NCBI GenBank assembly: GCA_964631325.1 | Contig: CAZVWJ010000094.1 | Coordinates: forward strand, 1-5,342 | Direction: 5' to 3' | Length of the DNA stretch: 5,342 nucleotides | From: CAZVWJ01 sp964631325 | GTDB lineage: Bacteria; T1Sed10-126 | Shown here: positions 4,440-5,342 of the stretch, one piece after another | How positions within the stretch are numbered: position 1 is the first letter of the stretch | Layout of the letters: each line of letters starts with the position of its first letter | The notes under the pieces: model-generated | Seen by the model: only the letters and a program-made list of their open reading frames with translations | The model's database searches: none | What the model was told of the DNA's origin: nothing | Translations under genes and position numbers: made by a program

Positions 4440-4463
4440 TTGTACGATTGTACAATTGTACAA
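4440..4463. promoter_or_regulatory. Triple TTGTACNA operator-like repeat (right copy)
   Basis: TTGTACGA followed by two TTGTACAA units; the last two form a perfect 16-base palindrome at 4448-4463. It sits over the -35 region of the intact regulator gene and upstream of the divergent epimerase promoter, so one bound repressor could control both directions. Confidence 0.6.
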
Positions 4464-4478
4464 GTGGTAGAATATAAT
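4448..4478 (+). promoter_or_regulatory. Predicted promoter of the intact ArsR-type gene
   Basis: The -10 is TATAAT at 4473-4478; the best -35 is TTGTAC at 4448-4453 with a 19-base spacer, inside the palindrome. The leader to the ATG at 4535 is about 50 bases and ends with GGAGGAG. Confidence 0.45.
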
Positions 4479-4534
4479 AAGCAATGTTACAATAAATATG
4501 ATCACCAATATTTCTCTCGGAGGAGTGGATACAA

Positions 4535-4840
4535 ATGAGCGATGAAGTTCGTAATATTGACCAGAAGGTCTACCGGCTGAGCCAGTTTTTCGATGCGGTT
4601 TCCAATGCGGTGCGGCTCCAGATCTTGTTCAACCTTCTGGAAAACGAGATGTTTGTAAACGAAATAGCCGACAGTCTTGATCGTGAGGTGGGAAATATTT
4701 CCCGCCAGCTTAGAATTCTCAGGGATAATTCCCTGGTTGAATCGGAGACTAAAGGCAGATTCCGTTATTACCGGCTCCACCGACCCGCTTTAATAAAAGC
4801 AGTTAAGAAGATCTATGATCTGTTGACCCGCGAGGAGTAA
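4535..4840 (+). CDS. ArsR-family winged-helix transcriptional regulator (intact)
   Basis: A 101-residue regulator of normal family length. Residues 15-35 form the N-terminal dimer and core helices (VSNAVRLQILFNLL), 40-48 the first HTH helix (FVNEIADSL), 51-65 the recognition helix (EVGNISRQLRILRDN), 68-81 the wing (VESETKGRFRYYRL) and 84-97 the C-terminal dimer helix. There is no cysteine, so the usual metal-binding thiols are absent and the signal sensed is unknown. ATG at 4535 is supported by GGAGGAG about 9 bases upstream. The operator-like repeat over its promoter suggests autorepression. It is divergent from an epimerase fragment, which points to an ancestral role in controlling a sugar-nucleotide or cell-surface gene. 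That target is now broken here, so the regulator may act elsewhere. It converges on the PIN gene ending at 4904. Confidence 0.9.
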   Translation: MSDEVRNIDQKVYRLSQFFDAVSNAVRLQILFNLLENEMFVNEIADSLDREVGNISRQLRILRDNSLVESETKGRFRYYRLHRPALIKAVKKIYDLLTREE

Positions 4841-4903
4841 GCGGATTGTGAGATCAGGGAAGAGCTAAAAGCAAATTTTTGTTATAATTTTGAGCTTCAG
4901 AAT

Positions 4904-5342
4904 CTAAATAATTTCAGAGGGGGTCTTAGTTTCTCCAGGTACGTTATCAAAATCAGAGTCAAACGTAATTAAAGTCAAGTTATTTTTTTGGGCTGCTGTA
5001 TATTGATAAGCGTCATCAAAATCCAAATTATATTTTTGAGCAGTTTCAAATAATCGGGGCAACTCAAGGGGAGGAATTCGAACAAGGTTTAAGGCACTTT
5101 CCTGAAGCATATCCTCAATAAATTTTTGAAAAACTTCTTCTTTTTCACCTTTGAATAGAAAAATCCCAAGCGAGTAAAGAGTGAAATCGGTCATATAGAT
5201 ATTTCCAATTGTGACTTCAGAGAAAAAGCGTCTCACTTCGGAAGCACGTGCTTGATCACACAATAATTCAAGAATTATATTTGTATCAACCCAAAAACTC
5301 GAATAGAGTTTGAGGCACCTAAATTTTAATGAGTGATCGTCC
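4904..5342 (-). CDS. PIN-domain toxin (VapC-like), 5' end unresolved at window edge
   Basis: This frame is open from the right edge to TAG at 4904. It contains a full PIN pattern: VDTNIILELL with the first catalytic Asp (codon 5285-5287), then RRFFSEV, ITD-like strand YMTDFTLYSLGIFL, LDFDDAYQYTAAQ with the third acidic group, and LITFDSDFD with the fourth. This is a recognisable VapC-like subgroup. A TTG at 5263 could act as a start but lies after VDTN and would remove a catalytic residue, so I reject it. Between VDTN and the edge no ATG, GTG or TTG exists in frame; the codons there (DDHSLKFRCLKLYSSFW) do not look like the family. The start is therefore beyond the window, or the 5' end is damaged. 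A partner antitoxin, normally just upstream, would lie outside the window. Confidence 0.75.
   Translation of the reverse strand, partial: DDHSLKFRCLKLYSSFWVDTNIILELLCDQARASEVRRFFSEVTIGNIYMTDFTLYSLGIFLFKGEKEEVFQKFIEDMLQESALNLVRIPPLELPRLFETAQKYNLDFDDAYQYTAAQKNNLTLITFDSDFDNVPGETKTPSEII

Larger units (their letters stand above)
4174..4843. repeat. Repeat unit, right-hand copy (the most complete)
   Basis: A unit of about 670 bases running from codon 39 of the epimerase fragment to the stop codon of the intact regulator. Its left part aligns with 1581-2091 and its right part (from 4648) with 1-195. I see no inverted repeats at its ends, no target-site duplication and no transposase, so it does not look like an insertion sequence. 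Confidence 0.85.

Noticed and set aside
4502..4780. Minus-strand open frame opposite the intact regulator
   Set aside because: It is antisense to a clear ArsR gene, and its protein has no family features.
4174..4843. Repeat unit as an insertion sequence or MITE
   Set aside because: There are no terminal inverted repeats, no target-site duplication and no transposase, and most of the unit is explained by ordinary gene sequence.
4863..4896. Possible bidirectional terminator between the regulator and PIN genes
   Set aside because: The arms AGCTAAAA and TTTT-G-AGCT pair only with a bulge around a 17-base loop and have little GC. Too weak to call.

Overview
The window looks like a bacterial accessory region, probably from a low-to-moderate GC Firmicute of the Clostridia type. 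This is suggested by AT-rich intergenic DNA, strong purine-rich ribosome binding sites (GGAGG, AAGGAG) and several TTG or GTG starts. That assignment is inference from style, because no lineage marker gene is present. There are no rRNA, tRNA, CRISPR or recognisable transposase genes.

Two kinds of material alternate. The first is a repeated unit, seen three times on the + strand at 1-195, 1581-2091 and 4174-4843. A complete unit holds a small ArsR-type winged-helix regulator gene, a divergent promoter region with three TTGTACNA operator-like repeats, and, facing the other way, only the first 39 codons of an NAD-dependent sugar epimerase/dehydratase. The right-hand unit (4174-4843) has an intact regulator. 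The left one is cut by the window edge. The middle one has an intact promoter region but a diverged regulator that stops after 49 codons. The middle and right units share 317 identical bases (1657-1973 = 4250-4566), with clear divergence on both sides.

The second kind is toxin-antitoxin (TA) material between the units. On the minus strand at 227-1174 lies DUF433 antitoxin, then DUF5615 PIN-like toxin, then a small DUF5678-like gene. On the plus strand at 2234-2556 is a second DUF433/DUF5615 pair, dead from a frameshift, a 12-base tandem duplication and truncation. On the minus strand from 3984 down to 2727 is one transcription unit: a minimal nucleotidyltransferase, a decayed antitoxin, a truncated RelE/ParE-like toxin, a DUF2281-type VapB antitoxin and a VapC PIN toxin. 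The decayed antitoxin and toxin are interrupted or too short to appear as ordinary genes and were found by reading the frames directly. At the right edge (4904-5342, minus) is most of another PIN-domain toxin whose start is not visible.

In working terms this is a TA island in which five toxin modules or their remains, plus a lone nucleotidyltransferase, are packed between homologous promoter/regulator units. Recombination between the middle and right units would remove exactly 2593 bp of cargo, and between the outer units 4647 bp. I infer, but cannot prove, that the repeats have driven gain, loss and gene conversion here.
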